Assembly (NCBI GenBank): GCA_030427245.1 | Contig: JAUHXA010000022.1 | Location: forward strand, 31,759 to 95,758 | Source: Bacteroidia bacterium | GTDB taxonomy: Bacteria; Bacteroidota; Bacteroidia; Chitinophagales; UBA2359 | Direction: 5' to 3' | Length of the DNA: 64,000 nucleotides | Part shown: piece after piece, positions 52,619-60,178 of the stretch | Position numbering within the stretch: position 1 is the first letter of the stretch | Layout: each line of letters opens with the position of its first letter | Notes under the pieces: model-generated | The model's input: only the letters and a program-made list of their open reading frames with translations | What the model was told of the DNA's origin: nothing | The model's database searches: none | Position numbers and translations under genes: made by a program

Positions 52619-53980
52619 CTACACACTCAAACACTTGTTAACTGCCTCCTCTAAACTCATACTTTGCTGCTCTCCACTCTCCATGTCCTTCAATTTCAGA
52701 GAACCCGCCTGCATCTCCTCCGCTCCGACAAACACAACGAAAGGAATGTTTTTGGCATTGGCGTACTTCATTTGTTTCTTCATTTTGGCAGCATCAGGAT
52801 ACAATTCGGCTGCAATATTCGCTTGCCTGATTTTTTGCAGCAATTGGAAAGCATAGTCTTCAGACTCACCTCCAAAGTTGATAAACAAAACTTTAGTGGT
52901 ATTGGTCGCAATATTTTCAAACAAACCTAATTCTTCCATCACATCGTAGATTCGATCCAAACCAAAGGAAATTCCGACACCTGACATGCCCTTCAATCCG
53001 AAATTGCCTGTCAAATCATCGTATCGCCCTCCTCCACTGATACTGCCCATTTGAGCATCTTTGGATTTCACTTCGTAGATTGTACCTGTATAATAGTTAA
53101 GCCCACGAGCAAGGGTAATATCCAACTTCACTTCTTGTTGAAGCTCCAATTTATTCAGATAGCCAAAGAAAGTTTTCAACTCCTCCACTCCTTTTTTACC
53201 CGTTTCTGAATCGGCTAACTCACGCTCCAACACAGCTATTTTATCGGCATTTGAACCAGTGGTGTCTAAGAACAATTTAATTTTTTCGATGGCTTCTTCC
53301 GAAATTCCCCTATTCACCAATTCTTTGCTTACTCCTTCAATACCAATCTTGTCCAGTTTGTCTATCGCAATGGTGATGTTCATGAATTGGTCGGCTGCCC
53401 CAATAATCTCTGCAATGCCAATCAAAACTTTGCGGTTGTTGACTCGAATCTCTACATTCAGCCCCAATTGTGTATAAACATCATCCAGTATTTGGGTCAG
53501 CTCTACTTCATTGAGCAATGATTCCGAACCAATTACGTCCGCATCACACTGGTAAAATTCTCTGTATCGTCCTTTTTGAGGTCTATCGCCACGCCAGACA
53601 GGTTGAATTTGGTAGCGTTTGTAGGGGAAAGCCAAATTGTGTTGGTTCATAACTACATAACGAGCAAATGGGACTGTCAAATCGTACCGTAAGCCTCTGT
53701 CACACAAAGAACTCACAAATTTCCCGAAATTCTTTTCTCCAAAGGCTTTAAGGTTTGCTTTTTCCACTTTTCTGCCTTGATTCATAATACGAAATAGGAG
53801 CTGATCGCCTTCATCGCCGTATTTTCCTGTAAGCGTAGAAAGGTTCTCCATTGTGGGAGTTTCAAGCGGTTGGAAACCGTATTTTTCATAAACAGTTCGT
53901 ATTACATTCGTTATATAATATCGCTTTTGCAGTTCTTCTGCTCCAAAATCTCGTGTCCCTTGGGGTATGCTTGGTTTCAT
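52619..53980 (-). CDS. hisS: Histidyl-tRNA synthetase
   Basis: A class II aminoacyl-tRNA synthetase of 453 residues. Motif 1 region is MKPSIPQGTRDFGAEELQKR; motif 2 is FRxGDRPQ-like (QPVWRGDRPQKGRYREFYQCDADVIG); the histidine-binding signature is LARGLNYYTGTIYEVK; motif 3 is GVGISFGLDRIYDVM. The C-terminal anticodon-binding domain follows (VLFINFGGESEDYAFQLLQKIRQANIAAELYP). It is an essential cytoplasmic enzyme. Its ATG abuts leader repeat copy C, so the repeat forms its 5' leader. Confidence 0.95.
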   Translation of the reverse strand: MKPSIPQGTRDFGAEELQKRYYITNVIRTVYEKYGFQPLETPTMENLSTLTGKYGDEGDQLLFRIMNQGRKVEKANLKAFGEKNFGKFVSSLCDRGLRYDLTVPFARYVVMNQHNLAFPYKRYQIQPVWRGDRPQKGRYREFYQCDADVIGSESLLNEVELTQILDDVYTQLGLNVEIRVNNRKVLIGIAEIIGAADQFMNITIAIDKLDKIGIEGVSKELVNRGISEEAIEKIKLFLDTTGSNADKIAVLERELADSETGKKGVEELKTFFGYLNKLELQQEVKLDITLARGLNYYTGTIYEVKSKDAQMGSISGGGRYDDLTGNFGLKGMSGVGISFGLDRIYDVMEELGLFENIATNTTKVLFINFGGESEDYAFQLLQKIRQANIAAELYPDAAKMKKQMKYANAKNIPFVVFVGAEEMQAGSLKLKDMESGEQQSMSLEEAVNKCLSV

Positions 53981-54083
53981 CTGTTTTTTTTCGTTTTTTG
54001 AAGGTCAGATGGAACTTACCATGAATTAAATAATCATTACCCTTTGTGTTTGAATAATTATTTAATCATGGACGTTTCATCTG
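53978..54083 (-). repeat. Palindromic leader repeat, copy C, ending at the hisS start codon
   Basis: Plus-strand landmarks: start-codon CAT at 53978-53980, CAGATGGAAC at 54006-54015 (again 26 bp away), loop CCCTTTGTGTTTGAA, and distal arm CATGGACGTTTCATCTG to 54083. Arms of about 32 bp pair with few mismatches. GTTTCATCTGT occurs both at the start codon (53975-53985) and at the far end (54074-54084), so the unit is also bounded by an 11-bp direct repeat. Confidence 0.88.
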
Positions 54084-54265
54084 TCTTTATTTATTGATAT
54101 TTCGCTGCAAAAATAGATAAGTAATGAGTGATTGAAAATGAAAACGGAAATTAAAATGAAATAAGCCATTTTCATTCACCTTTAGCTGTAATTTTGCATT
54201 TGATTTGAATACTTCAACTGTATTTAATTCGTTTTAGTTCCTTTTCATTTTCAATTTACCCTTTT

Positions 54266-55132
54266 ATGAGTATCAAAGAATTTTTCGCAGAAAAAGTGTT
54301 TTTAGAAATGCCGTGGTTAATTGGCTATGTATTGGCAATCTTGTTCGTAACGTGGCTATTCGCCAAATTATTTGCACGTATATTCGATCATTACATACTT
54401 CGTTCTACCGCCATCATTAACAACGATCCAACGAGTTATCAATTTGTCAAGCACTTGGGTAGGGCTTTTATTTACATTTTGGGATTTAGTGTAGCCGCTT
54501 ATTCTGTTCCTTCCCTCCGAAGCATTTCAACCTCATTGTTGGCAGGGGCAGGGATTTTAGCAGCTATAGTTGGCTTTGCATCTCAAAGTGCTTTTTCTAA
54601 CATCATTAGCGGTTTGTTTATCATCATTTTTAGACCTTTTCGAGTTAATGATCATCTGACCATTGACCAAACGACTTTTGGAATTGTAGAAGACGTAACT
54701 TTGCGTCATACGATTCTGAGAAGTCCTGAAAATAGACGCGTGGTAATACCCAATTCTGTGATGAGTGAAAAAATAATTTTAAATGCTCACCTCAACGATC
54801 CTCGTGTATGCAAATTCATTGAAATGAGTATCAGTTATGAATCCAATGTCAACCAAGCAATGGAAATCATGCGGGAATGTATTGAAAACCACCCACTTTG
54901 TTTAGATACCCGAATGATTCAACAAATAGAAGAAGGAGCAGCTAAAGTACAAGTAAAAGTCTTGAGATTGGAAGATTCGGGCGTTCGATTGCGGGCATGG
55001 GCTTGGGCTGCAAATAATGGAGATGCTTTTGACATGACTTGCGACATGAACAAAATTTTATTGGAGCAGTTCAGATTGGCTGGAATTGAAATACCATACC
55101 CGCATAGAACGATAGTTCAAAAGAACTCATAA
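54266..55132 (+). CDS. Small-conductance mechanosensitive channel, MscS family
   Basis: A 288-residue MscS-type channel that releases osmolytes on hypo-osmotic shock. After two N-terminal helices the pore-lining TM3 is ISTSLLAGAGILAAIVGFASQSAFSNIISGLFIIIFRPF, followed by the beta domain VNDHLTIDQTTFGIVEDVTLRHTILRSPENRRVVIPNSVM, both diagnostic. The C-terminal vestibule domain follows. It is divergent from hisS across leader repeat copy C. Confidence 0.9.
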   Translation: MSIKEFFAEKVFLEMPWLIGYVLAILFVTWLFAKLFARIFDHYILRSTAIINNDPTSYQFVKHLGRAFIYILGFSVAAYSVPSLRSISTSLLAGAGILAAIVGFASQSAFSNIISGLFIIIFRPFRVNDHLTIDQTTFGIVEDVTLRHTILRSPENRRVVIPNSVMSEKIILNAHLNDPRVCKFIEMSISYESNVNQAMEIMRECIENHPLCLDTRMIQQIEEGAAKVQVKVLRLEDSGVRLRAWAWAANNGDAFDMTCDMNKILLEQFRLAGIEIPYPHRTIVQKNS

Positions 55133-55192
55133 AACGATTAACCAGCTTTTTTTTAAGCACTAATTTGCAAAAGACTTATCCTATCATTTTCC

Positions 55193-55200
55193 TATATTTG
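55193..55200 (+). promoter_or_regulatory. -7 box TATATTTG before the M42 peptidase
   Basis: TATATTTG fits TAnnTTTG and lies 25 bp before the ATG at 55226. A TTTG at 55164-55167 is somewhat farther upstream than the usual -33 spacing. Confidence 0.55.
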
Positions 55201-55225
55201 TGAAAAATAACAACAAAATCCTATT

Positions 55226-56296
55226 ATGTCGAATCAAAACATCAATGTATCTCTATTAAAAGAAATTTGTGAAGTCGAAGGCGCACCTGGTTTTGAGCAG
55301 CCTATTCGCGAAGTAATACTTAGGGAAGTGACTCCTTTGGTAGATAAAGTAGAAGTGGATAACATGGGCAATGTGATTGCCATCAAAAAAGGGCGAAGTA
55401 GCGACAAAAAAATCATGTTAACAGCCCACATGGATGAGATTGGTTTTATTGTCAAGCATATTGACGATAATGGTTTTATCAAATTTCATACATTGGGCGG
55501 CTTCGATCCTAAAACCCTTACAGCTCAAAGAGTAAAAGTACACGGATCGAAAGATTTGATTGGTGTCATGGGTTCAAAGCCTGTCCATCTAATGACTCCT
55601 GAAGAACGCAATAAAAAACCTCGCATTGAAGATTATTTCATTGATATGGGTATGAACAAAGAGGAGGTCGAAAAATACATTACGATTGGCGACCCCATTA
55701 CCCGTGAGCGTGAACTGATTGAAATGGGTGATTGTGTGAACTGCAAATCTATTGACAATCGAGTTTCTGTTTTCATTCAAATTGAAATGTTGCGAGAACT
55801 AACCGAAGTTCCTGCATATGATACTTTTGCCGTATTTACGGTGCAAGAAGAAATCGGAATCAGAGGTGCAAGTACGGCAAGTTTGGCTATTCAGCCCGAT
55901 TTTGGTTTTTGTATTGATACTACGATTGCTTTCGATGTTCCAGGTTCTAGTGCAGCTGAACAAGTAACCGCTTTGGGTGGGGGTGTTGGCATCAAAATCA
56001 TGGATTCTTCGGTCATTTGTGATTATCGAATGGTGGCATACATGAAAGAACAAGCAAAATCCAATGACATCAAATGGCAGCCCGAAATTTTGACGGCTGG
56101 TGGTACGGATTCGGCTGGTATGCAAAGAATGACGGCTGGCGGATCAATTGTTGGAGCAGTTTCTATACCTACTCGACACATACATCAAGTGATTGAGATG
56201 GCTCACAAAGAAGACATTAGAGCAACCATCGAATTATTGAAGGTTTGTATCAACCATGTGGACGGACACGATTGGGCGCATAAGAGGAGATATTAG
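55226..56296 (+). CDS. M42 family metallopeptidase
   Basis: A 356-residue cytoplasmic aminopeptidase of the M42 (glutamyl aminopeptidase/TET-like) family. Metal ligands and catalytic residues lie in MLTAHMDEIGF, SIDNRVSVFIQIEMLREL, VFTVQEEIGIRGAS, FCIDTTIAFDVPG and a late VSIPTRHIHQVIEM. Such enzymes form large shells that trim peptides. The DNA for KGRSSDKKIM (55393-55415) recurs as a 23-bp non-coding repeat just after this gene. Confidence 0.92.
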   Translation: MSNQNINVSLLKEICEVEGAPGFEQPIREVILREVTPLVDKVEVDNMGNVIAIKKGRSSDKKIMLTAHMDEIGFIVKHIDDNGFIKFHTLGGFDPKTLTAQRVKVHGSKDLIGVMGSKPVHLMTPEERNKKPRIEDYFIDMGMNKEEVEKYITIGDPITRERELIEMGDCVNCKSIDNRVSVFIQIEMLRELTEVPAYDTFAVFTVQEEIGIRGASTASLAIQPDFGFCIDTTIAFDVPGSSAAEQVTALGGGVGIKIMDSSVICDYRMVAYMKEQAKSNDIKWQPEILTAGGTDSAGMQRMTAGGSIVGAVSIPTRHIHQVIEMAHKEDIRATIELLKVCINHVDGHDWAHKRRY

Positions 56297-56322
56297 GCAA
56301 ACTCAAATAAAGAGCTTTGCAA

Positions 56323-56345
56323 GCGAAGTAGCGACAAAAAAATCA
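56323..56345 (+). repeat. 23-bp perfect repeat of an internal M42 segment
   Basis: Bases 56323-56345 equal 55393-55415 (begins GCGAAGTAGCGAC, ends AAATCA). The first copy codes RSSDKK in the M42 peptidase; the second lies in the short gap before the DUF3604 gene. This is likely a remnant of a local duplication. Confidence 0.8.
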
Positions 56346-56352
56346 AATAACA

Positions 56353-58260
56353 ATGAGCAGAAAATGGAGAATTGGTTTAGGAGTCTTGGCAGTTTTAGCA
56401 ATTCTGGGTGTGTATGTATATGGTGTCTTATTTCCTGCAGGGCCTATCACAGAACGAATCCCTAATCCCATCAGCGACAAAGCTACACGCTCCAAAACTT
56501 TGGATGAATCCAAAGCTCCCATCAATCCATTGAAGAATGTGTATTTTGGTGATTTACATGTTCACACCAGCTTTTCATTTGATGCGTATATTGGAGGGAC
56601 AACCTCAACCCCTAACGACGCTTATCGTTTTGCGAAAGGCGAAACGGTGGATGTATTGGGCGAAAAAGTAAAGCTCCAGCGACCACTTGATTTTGCAGCA
56701 GTCACCGATCATGCGGAGTTTATTGGCGAATTGTATTCCATTCAAACACCTGGTGCGCCTGCCTACAACTCGGCTATGGCAAGGTATTTCCGTTCACTTG
56801 GATGGGATACGTTGAAGCAACGAGAATTGTTTTTGAGCATCGGCAAACGAGCAAATCCCGAACAAGGCCGCAGTCATTTTCCTATTTTTCAAGGATATGA
56901 AACCACAAAATCTGCTTGGAACATTGCCCTTGAAGCAGCCGAACAACACTATGAACCAGGCAAATTTACCACCTTTGCCGCTTATGAATGGACTTTGGGT
57001 GTTTTAGGCAAGCATTTGCATCGAAATATTTTCTTCAGAGATATGAATGTACCTGACTATCCAATCAGTGCTTTGGAAGCAGATACTCCTGAAAAACTGT
57101 GGACTTATTTGAAGGACATCACCAACGAAGGGGCAACAGTCATGGCAGTTCCTCACAATTCCAACATTGGAGGTGGAGAAATCTTTCCAGACAAATACGA
57201 AGATGGACGTGAAATAGATAAAGAATATGCTCAAACTCGCCAAGATTTAGAACCCTTGATTGAAGTACATCAAGCAAAAGGCAACTCGGAAGTTCATGCT
57301 GCTTTTTGGCAAAACGATGAATTTGCAGATTTTGAAAACTATACAAATGGTAATCCAATTGAAAACAATTATGTGCGATACGCTCTTAAAAAGGGCTTGG
57401 AATACGAAGAAAAACTGGGTGTAAATCCTTTCAAATTTGGAATGATTGGCAGCACGGATACGCACAATGGCACACCAGGTAATACAGAAGAAAATGACGA
57501 ATTTATTGGTAATCATGCTTTTTTGGACTTGGAAACGAGGCGCAGAAGAACCTCTAATTGGGTTTTGGACCAAAGCCAGAAAACTTATCAAGCAATCAAT
57601 CCAGGGGGGTTGGTGGCAATTTGGTCAGAGGCAAATACAAGAGGGCATTTATACGATGCCATGAAACGGAAAGAAACGTATGCCACTAGTGGCGGAAGGA
57701 TTCAAGTACGATTCTTTGGAGGTTATGGCTTTGCAGAAAGCTATGAGAACTATGAGTCAATGGTAAAAGATGGCTATGAAAAGGGTGTTCCGATGGGCAG
57801 TGATTTGCAGCCTCCTCAACCTTCATCACATGATTCTGCGCCTTCTTTTTTGATTTGGGCAAGCAAGGATGCTGAAAGTGCCAATTTGGATCGTATTCAA
57901 GTCATAAAGGGTTGGTACAAAGATGGAAAATTGCAGGAAAAAATCTTCAATGTAGCTCTTTCAGATGGTAGAACTTTGAACGAAGATGGAACCGTTCCCG
58001 ATAATGGTGCAAGCGTCAATATGGAGACAGGTGAATGGGCAAAAGACAAAGGAGCGGTAGAATTACAAACGGTTTGGAAAGACCCTGAATTTGATGCGAC
58101 TGTTCGAGCTTTTTACTATCTTCGAGTATTGGAGTTGCCAACTGCCCGATGGACTTTGTGGGATAAAATTCGCTATGGTACAGAATTTCCAGCAGATACA
58201 AAACTTACGGTACAAGAGCGAGCTTGGTCTTCACCCATTTGGTATCCTTCTATTAAATAA
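56353..58260 (+). CDS. DUF3604 domain protein, membrane-anchored or secreted
   Basis: A 635-residue protein with an N-terminal hydrophobic segment (IGLGVLAVLAILGVYVYGVLF), not clearly cleaved. The body matches DUF3604: NVYFGDLHVHTSFSFDAYIGG, DFAAVTDHAEFIGE, FAAYEWTLGVLGKHLHRNIFFRD, MIGSTDTHNGTPGNTEENDEF and ETYATSGGRIQVRFFGG. The HVHTSFSFDA, DHAE and DTHNG pieces are PHP-like metal ligands, so it is probably a metal-dependent hydrolase; the substrate is unknown. A bidirectional terminator follows. Confidence 0.85.
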   Translation: MSRKWRIGLGVLAVLAILGVYVYGVLFPAGPITERIPNPISDKATRSKTLDESKAPINPLKNVYFGDLHVHTSFSFDAYIGGTTSTPNDAYRFAKGETVDVLGEKVKLQRPLDFAAVTDHAEFIGELYSIQTPGAPAYNSAMARYFRSLGWDTLKQRELFLSIGKRANPEQGRSHFPIFQGYETTKSAWNIALEAAEQHYEPGKFTTFAAYEWTLGVLGKHLHRNIFFRDMNVPDYPISALEADTPEKLWTYLKDITNEGATVMAVPHNSNIGGGEIFPDKYEDGREIDKEYAQTRQDLEPLIEVHQAKGNSEVHAAFWQNDEFADFENYTNGNPIENNYVRYALKKGLEYEEKLGVNPFKFGMIGSTDTHNGTPGNTEENDEFIGNHAFLDLETRRRRTSNWVLDQSQKTYQAINPGGLVAIWSEANTRGHLYDAMKRKETYATSGGRIQVRFFGGYGFAESYENYESMVKDGYEKGVPMGSDLQPPQPSSHDSAPSFLIWASKDAESANLDRIQVIKGWYKDGKLQEKIFNVALSDGRTLNEDGTVPDNGASVNMETGEWAKDKGAVELQTVWKDPEFDATVRAFYYLRVLELPTARWTLWDKIRYGTEFPADTKLTVQERAWSSPIWYPSIK

Positions 58261-58261
58261 A

Positions 58262-58306
58262 AAGACATCTGTTAGATTTTTAAGATTTAACAGATGTCTT
58301 AGTTTT
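58262..58306. terminator. Terminator after the DUF3604 gene
   Basis: A perfect 13-bp stem AAGACATCTGTTA (58262-58274) with TAACAGATGTCTT (58288-58300), then a TTTTA run. The A run on the other side allows partial use in the minus direction. Confidence 0.8.
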
Positions 58307-58352
58307 ATTGGCAATCCTTATCAATTTTTTGAAGATACTTTACACCCCAACC

Positions 58353-59978
58353 TTATGCATTCAACTCAAATTGGGTTCCATTAGTAAAAGTAAATTCTCC
58401 GTTACCCTTCAATTGTTCGCTAAGCGTTTCTATCAATTTGAGTCCAAAAGCATCTTCTCTTTTCTTCTTAGGATTGAAGCCTGAACCATTGTCAGATACC
58501 AACAAGTATATTCTTTCATTTTTCTGCAAATCTAAGACTACCTGTAATTTAGGATTTTTGTGCTCCCAAAAAGCATATTTAAACGAATTGCTGATCAACT
58601 CATTCACAATCAATCCAAAATGCATGGCTTTTTGGGAAGGTAATTCCTTATCTGATATTTCCATCAATAATTCTATGTCCTCGTCCGAATATCCATAAGA
58701 TAGCATCAGATTCTCTATTAAATTTTCCATGTATTCTCTCATATTAATGTGAGAGCTATCTATTTTATTGAATAGATACCGATGCACAGACATCATGGCT
58801 TGAATACGAGCTTCTGTTTCACGTATTAAGTTTTTTAATTTATCGTCTTTCACCGTATTGTAATGACTACTCAAAAGAGAAGTAATGGATTGAAAATTGT
58901 TTTTTATTCGGTGGTGAAATTCCCGAATATTTATCTTCATATTTTCAATTGTTTTGTCTTTTTGCAGCACTTCAAATTCGATTTGCTTCTCTTTGATAAA
59001 TTCCCATAATTTGTCGGTAAACAACTTTTGGTAGGCATCCTGGTATTTTATATGGTATTTGAGAGCCTGCTTGTATTTTTTCTGCTTTTTATAAGTTATA
59101 AATAATTCTAACAAACAGGCAGCCACGCAACTCGGTAGATTTCTTTGTTTGGATAGCTTTAGGCTTTTCTTCAGCATCTCAACAGATTTAGTGAAGTCTC
59201 CATACTCTCGGTAAAAAATTCCCATGTCCAAATAGGAACCAACCAAGCCCTTTATATCCTTGTATTTCAGTCTTCGTTTGAGAGATTTTTGATAGAATGA
59301 CATGGCTTTTTCAGAGTTGCCAAGTTCCTTTAAAATACTGGCAAGAATAGAGTACGAATTTGCCAATTTTACATCTTGTTCTTCCATATTTAAGCTTTTT
59401 TTTCTTTTAATCGCTCCACGAATGTATTTCTCTGCTTTGACCAAATCGTTCTTCTGTAAATAAATGTTTGCCAAATTGTTCTTTGATTTCGCCACTTGAA
59501 ATTTCAAACCCAAAGTCTTTCTGATTTTCAATGCCTTCAAATGGTATTCAATTGCTCTTTTCAAATCTCTCAAATGACGATAGATCATTCCAATGGTGCT
59601 GTAACTATTTGATAAGAATTGTGCTTCTCGATGTTTTTCGAAAATGCTAGCAGCATCCAATAAACAGCGCAAAGCTTGTTGGTATTTCGCTAAGTTTTTA
59701 TACAACACCCCTTTGTTGTTTAAGACTTTTGCGTGTAATATTTCATTATTAATTTTGGAAGACAAAGCAGATGCAGCTTCAATGTGTTCATTGCATTTTG
59801 CGTATAAAGTTTTCCGATAGTATATTCTATACAAATTCAAGTGACATTGAACAATATCTTCTTTAGAATCCTTTTGGGTGATGGCTTTCACTGCCTTTCT
59901 GAAAGAAGACAGTGCTTGGTCATACTCTCCTTTTTCGAGATGTTCTGTTCCTTTTTGAAATAGTTCGTTGAAGTTCAT
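58353..59978 (-). CDS. Cytoplasmic TPR sensor histidine kinase (HisKA_2 type)
   Basis: A 541-residue protein with no signal peptide or membrane helix. Residues about 5-320 form TPR repeats (EHLEKGEYDQALSSFRKAVKA, LNNKGVLYKNLAKYQQALRCLL, AIEYHLKALKIRKTLG). The phospho-acceptor box is IREFHHRIKNNFQSITSLL (His355 or His356), a HisKA_2 signature. A HATPase follows (LIVNELISNSFKYAFWEHK, VSDNGSGFNP, FGLKLIETLSEQL). A kinase of this type would phosphorylate a response regulator, but none is adjacent. It lies 200 bp from a TPR-CHAT protease gene on the same strand. Confidence 0.85.
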   Translation of the reverse strand: MNFNELFQKGTEHLEKGEYDQALSSFRKAVKAITQKDSKEDIVQCHLNLYRIYYRKTLYAKCNEHIEAASALSSKINNEILHAKVLNNKGVLYKNLAKYQQALRCLLDAASIFEKHREAQFLSNSYSTIGMIYRHLRDLKRAIEYHLKALKIRKTLGLKFQVAKSKNNLANIYLQKNDLVKAEKYIRGAIKRKKSLNMEEQDVKLANSYSILASILKELGNSEKAMSFYQKSLKRRLKYKDIKGLVGSYLDMGIFYREYGDFTKSVEMLKKSLKLSKQRNLPSCVAACLLELFITYKKQKKYKQALKYHIKYQDAYQKLFTDKLWEFIKEKQIEFEVLQKDKTIENMKINIREFHHRIKNNFQSITSLLSSHYNTVKDDKLKNLIRETEARIQAMMSVHRYLFNKIDSSHINMREYMENLIENLMLSYGYSDEDIELLMEISDKELPSQKAMHFGLIVNELISNSFKYAFWEHKNPKLQVVLDLQKNERIYLLVSDNGSGFNPKKKREDAFGLKLIETLSEQLKGNGEFTFTNGTQFELNA

Positions 59979-60178
59979 GGTAGAAGTAGTTAGCTAAATT
60001 GAAAAACGTGATTAATATGAACATTGCCTTCCCATTATGATGAAAAGGTGATTTCTTCATTTAAAAAAATACGTGAATCAAAAAGCTTACTAATAAAATT
60101 CGGTATGCAATATACAAAAAAAGTAATGAGTTGTTGTAGGGAAAGAAAAAATGTCGGTGGCATCCTTTTATTCACTTT

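Noticed and set aside
54074..54084. GTTTCATCTGT at both ends of leader copy C as a target-site duplication
   Set aside because: GTTTCAT is conserved at the far end of all three copies, so it belongs to the unit rather than being a duplicated host site.
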